The translations under genes were made by a program, and so were the position numbers. Under the pieces are notes generated by a model that was given only the letters and a program-made list of their open reading frames with translations, searched no databases and had not been told where the DNA came from. Shown in pieces: positions 5,340-7,785 of a DNA stretch of 7,785 bases. Position 1 is the first letter of the stretch. Each line of letters begins with the position of its first letter. The stretch comes from an uncultured Planctomycetaceae bacterium (GTDB taxonomy: Bacteria; Planctomycetota; Planctomycetia; Pirellulales; UBA1268), in NCBI GenBank assembly GCA_937900985.1, contig CALCGM010000465.1:1-7785 (forward strand), in the 5' to 3' direction.

Positions 5340-5748
5340 GGCTCGTGCGGGCGATCAGGTGCACGAGAAAGCCGACCGGGCCGGCGAGGAAGGTCAGCAG
5401 CAGCGCGATCGACCGCAGCGGCCAGGGAATCTGCAGCCTGACCGCATCGCGAGCGATCCACGCTCCCACGACCATGTCAAACACGAGGTAGTGGGTCCAG
5501 GCCGCAGCAAACGCCCAGTCGTTGCTGAAGAGCTCTTGGAGCCCGTCGAGGGTGGAGAGGTCTGCGGGCATCGGGCCGCCCGCAGCGACCTGCCAGCCGA
5601 TCACCGCCGCATAGCCGCAGGCGAGCACCGCCGGCACCAGGATCGCGCAGAGTAGTCCCGACACCACCCGCCAGCCGGGGGCCAGCAGCAACGCGATCCA
5701 GGCCACCAGGGCGACGGTGTTGGTGGCCTGGAAAAAAGTCTGGGGCAT
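5290..5748 (-). CDS. ABA4-like (DUF4281) membrane protein
   Basis: The 152-residue product has four predicted membrane helices (about 7-24, 29-52, 80-98, 112-133). It shows the ABA4-family signature: a short N-terminal helix ending in APGWR, then F75-SNDWAFAAAWTHYLVFD91, a VGAWIARD stretch, a IPWPLR turn, and LLLTFLAGPVGFLVHLIAR (117-134). In plants ABA4 is needed for neoxanthin formation in the carotenoid branch leading to abscisic acid; the role of bacterial members is unknown, so a link to carotenoids is only a possibility. The start at 5748 was chosen because the protein then begins as family members do, just before the first helix. An in-frame ATG at 5799 would add 17 hydrophilic residues, and neither start has a clear ribosome-binding site. 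The last 50 bp overlap the end of the convergent membrane protein gene. Confidence 0.82.
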   Translation of the reverse strand: MPQTFFQATNTVALVAWIALLLAPGWRVVSGLLCAILVPAVLACGYAAVIGWQVAAGGPMPADLSTLDGLQELFSNDWAFAAAWTHYLVFDMVVGAWIARDAVRLQIPWPLRSIALLLTFLAGPVGFLVHLIARTSLRRAVAVDDQPQAAEA

Positions 5749-5920
5749 CGGTGGGCTCGCTGGCTGCAGGGTGGCTCGGTGTGTGCTGCCCGGCAGCATC
5801 AGCCCGCCCCGCGGTCCGCGTCAAGCATTGCCACCGATGACGGGGTTCGACCATCCTCAAAGTCGCGGTACAACAAATGGTGTTTTGGCGAGGGAATCTT
5901 CGTTCTTCGGGAGAGAAGCG

Positions 5921-7785
5921 ATGGCAGGGGTCGTGCGGGAAGCGAGCGTGGAGAGAGCTGTTTGGCGGACGATCGCAGCGGCTGCTGGGGTGCTGTTTCT
6001 GCTTGCAGATGGACCTGTCAGCCAGGGGCAGGCCGCGGAGATCGAGAAGTGGGTCGACGCGACCGGCAAGTACACGATCGAGGCCTCGTTTGTGAGCGAG
6101 GTCGATGGCGTGGTCACCCTTCAGAAGGCCAACGGCGACGAGGTGGAGGTGCCGCTGGCCAAACTCAACACAGCCAGCCAGGAGCGGGTGAAGGAACTCC
6201 TCAGCATGGCCGACGACAACCCGTTCAAGCCGGCTGGCAGTGAGGAGATGAGCCCGTTCGAAACCAAGGAGCGATCGGGGGCCTCAGGCAGCCGGCCGTC
6301 GGGCAGGTCGCGTCGCGACGCAGACGACGAAGACGACGGCCCCTCAGGACCGCCCCGACAGCTGCAGGTCGATGTGCAGCGGTCGGAGCTGATCGCCAGC
6401 GTTGGTGGCGGAAGCTGGAAGGTGACGCTCGGCGAGCCGGTCGCTGGCATTGCGGAGCCACGCCCAACAGCCTTTCCCGGAAAGTCCAACTTCTTTGAGA
6501 AGATGCTGGAAATCGCCATCTCAAACGACCAGCGGCATGCGCTGGTGGTCACAACGCTCGATGAGCCGAAGCCGGAGGGCTCGCTGAGGCTTTCGGTGTG
6601 TGACCTCGAGCGGGGCAAGGCGACGACGGCCGCGAGCACCGGCCGCATGGCGCCCCTCGCGCTGCACAACGACGGGGAGCATGTGATCATGCGGCGGGCC
6701 GAGTTTGGCTTCGGCAAGGCCGACCGGCTGGAGATCTGGCAGCTCCGCGGCCGCTCGGTCAAAAAACTCGTCTCCTTTATTCCCCACGACGACGCCCGCA
6801 ACGGGAGCCGCGACGTGCAGTGGGCACGGTTTCTTGGTGACGACCGATTTGTCACGTCTGGCAACGGCATGCTCGTGATCTGGTCGTTTCCCGACTGCGA
6901 GCCGATTGCGCGGCTGCCCGCCGGTGGCCGGCCGGCGTTGAGCCCCGACGGCAGACTGATCGCCTGGTGCGACGCGGAGAACGTGGGCCTCTTCGACGTC
7001 GAGGCGATGGAGGTGGTCGCCCAGCAGCCGACCCCCGACCGGCTCCACGACCCGAAGGTGGCCTTCAGCCCGAGCGGCAAGCGGCTGGCCTGCATCGCGC
7101 AGGACCGGCTGCTGGTCTGGAACACTGAAAACGGCGACACGATCCAAGACATGAAGGTGCCGAGTGTGCACATCTTCACCGGCATCGATTTTCCCGACGA
7201 AGACTACGTGCTCGGCGGCAATCAGTTTTTGATCGGCGTGGAAAACCAGGTGCTGCTGTGGACCTACTCCGGCCAGCAGCAGGTGACGACGGCAGGCCCG
7301 TGGACCTACTTCGGCACGTTTGAGGATCAGACCGGCGCCCTGCTGCCGATGAAGATCCCGCATCCGGGCGCCATCAACATGCTCGCAAAGGCCTCCAGCG
7401 ATCCCAACCTGTTTGTGCTCAAGGAGGGAACGAGGGTGCGGCTGGATGTCAGCGGCCTGCCCAACGTCACCGAACAGAACCGGGCGATTCAGGGGCTCGT
7501 GAAGCGGGTGGCTGCCAGCGGCAGTGTGGCGGAGCCGGACGGCAAGATCGTGCTCGTGGCCAGCGTCGAGGGGCCCACCCAGGAAACCCTGTCGCTTCGC
7601 AACTCGGGCGACTACACGGTGCAGAAGTATGTGACGAGGCTGAAGTATGTCTACGAAGGACAGGTGCTCTGGCAGACCTCCACATCCAACGTCCCCGGAG
7701 GGCCGGTGATCTTCTTCAACCTCGAAGACGGGGAGAACATCGGCGACTGGCTGAAGAAGCGGGAGAAGCCCGACTATGAGCTCTT
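5921..7785 (+). CDS. Exported SHD1-domain protein with WD40-like propeller, 3'-partial
   Basis: The frame is open from the ATG at 5921 (GGGAG at 5909-5913, spacing 7) to the window edge, giving 621 residues without a stop. A hydrophobic stretch at about 16-29, followed by SQGQAAE, looks like a signal peptide or anchor. Residues about 40-94 form an SHD1 (Sla1 homology 1) domain: EIEKWVDATGKYTIEASF, then DGVVTLQKANGDEVEVPLAKL. Immediately after it come NPF (100-102) and SPF (111-113), then a low-complexity Ser/Gly, Arg and Asp linker (about 117-147). From about 150 to 450 there are WD40-like blades, such as ARFLGDDRFVTSGNGMLVIW (302-321), ALSPDGRLIAWCDAENVGLF (339-358) and AFSPSGKRLACIAQDRLLVW (381-400). 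The part after 450 is of mixed character and I do not recognise it. In yeast Sla1, SHD1 binds NPFxD endocytic signals. In planctomycetes SHD1 proteins are frequent but of unknown role, and scaffolding or envelope binding is plausible. Confidence 0.88.
   Translation, partial: MAGVVREASVERAVWRTIAAAAGVLFLLADGPVSQGQAAEIEKWVDATGKYTIEASFVSEVDGVVTLQKANGDEVEVPLAKLNTASQERVKELLSMADDNPFKPAGSEEMSPFETKERSGASGSRPSGRSRRDADDEDDGPSGPPRQLQVDVQRSELIASVGGGSWKVTLGEPVAGIAEPRPTAFPGKSNFFEKMLEIAISNDQRHALVVTTLDEPKPEGSLRLSVCDLERGKATTAASTGRMAPLALHNDGEHVIMRRAEFGFGKADRLEIWQLRGRSVKKLVSFIPHDDARNGSRDVQWARFLGDDRFVTSGNGMLVIWSFPDCEPIARLPAGGRPALSPDGRLIAWCDAENVGLFDVEAMEVVAQQPTPDRLHDPKVAFSPSGKRLACIAQDRLLVWNTENGDTIQDMKVPSVHIFTGIDFPDEDYVLGGNQFLIGVENQVLLWTYSGQQQVTTAGPWTYFGTFEDQTGALLPMKIPHPGAINMLAKASSDPNLFVLKEGTRVRLDVSGLPNVTEQNRAIQGLVKRVAASGSVAEPDGKIVLVASVEGPTQETLSLRNSGDYTVQKYVTRLKYVYEGQVLWQTSTSNVPGGPVIFFNLEDGENIGDWLKKREKPDYEL

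Noticed and set aside
5779..6243. Plus-strand frame of 154 codons at the start of the SHD1 gene region
   Set aside because: It is in a different frame from the SHD1 protein, and its Gly/Arg-rich product has no features.
6121..7363. Two long minus-strand open frames opposite the SHD1-WD40 gene
   Set aside because: The plus-strand frame has a signal peptide, an SHD1 domain and WD40-like blades. The antisense products show low-complexity composition and no family features.
1..7785. CRISPR array, tRNA, rRNA, insertion sequence or prophage
   Set aside because: I saw no regularly spaced direct repeats, no cloverleaf-like RNA, no transposase or integrase motifs and no terminal inverted repeats with target duplications.

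Overview
The window is about 7.8 kb of GC-rich bacterial DNA. It most likely comes from a planctomycete chromosome (Pirellulales-like). The strongest pointers are a secreted protein joining an SHD1 (Sla1 homology) domain to a WD40-like propeller, a secreted alpha/alpha-toroid protein with a prenyltransferase/squalene-oxidase repeat fold, and a Sua5-like domain fused to a low-molecular-weight phosphatase. This placement is inferred from gene content, because no rRNA or other marker is present.

Layout. (1) Positions 3-1287, plus strand: the 3' part of a Sua5/YrdC-like domain fused to a YwlE-type phosphatase, then rpiB. This repeats the Bacillus ywlC-ywlE-ywlF (rpiB) order. (2) Positions 1468-2040, plus: an acidic protein of 190 residues that I do not recognise. 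It has its own candidate promoter and is followed by a strong hairpin. (3) Positions 2243-3349, plus: an exported toroid-repeat protein without recognisable catalytic motifs. (4) Positions 3377-4363, minus: an aldo/keto reductase with an intact catalytic tetrad, convergent with the toroid gene. (5) Positions 4449-5339, plus: a polytopic membrane protein of unknown function, divergent from the reductase. (6) Positions 5290-5748, minus: a four-helix ABA4-like (DUF4281) membrane protein whose 3' end overlaps the previous gene tail-to-tail by 50 bp. (7) Position 5921 to the window end, plus: the SHD1 plus WD40-like protein, cut by the window edge.

Only the first block looks like an operon with a related set of jobs (protein or tRNA modification and pentose phosphate metabolism). 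The rest is a run of single genes in alternating orientation, with no mobile element, phage gene, CRISPR array, tRNA or rRNA visible. The points most worth a second look are the degenerate Sua5 motif in the fused protein, the phosphoarginine-type P-loop, the NPF motif next to the SHD1 domain, and the overlapping pair of membrane protein genes. I saw no clear sign of a new multi-gene defence or biosynthetic system.
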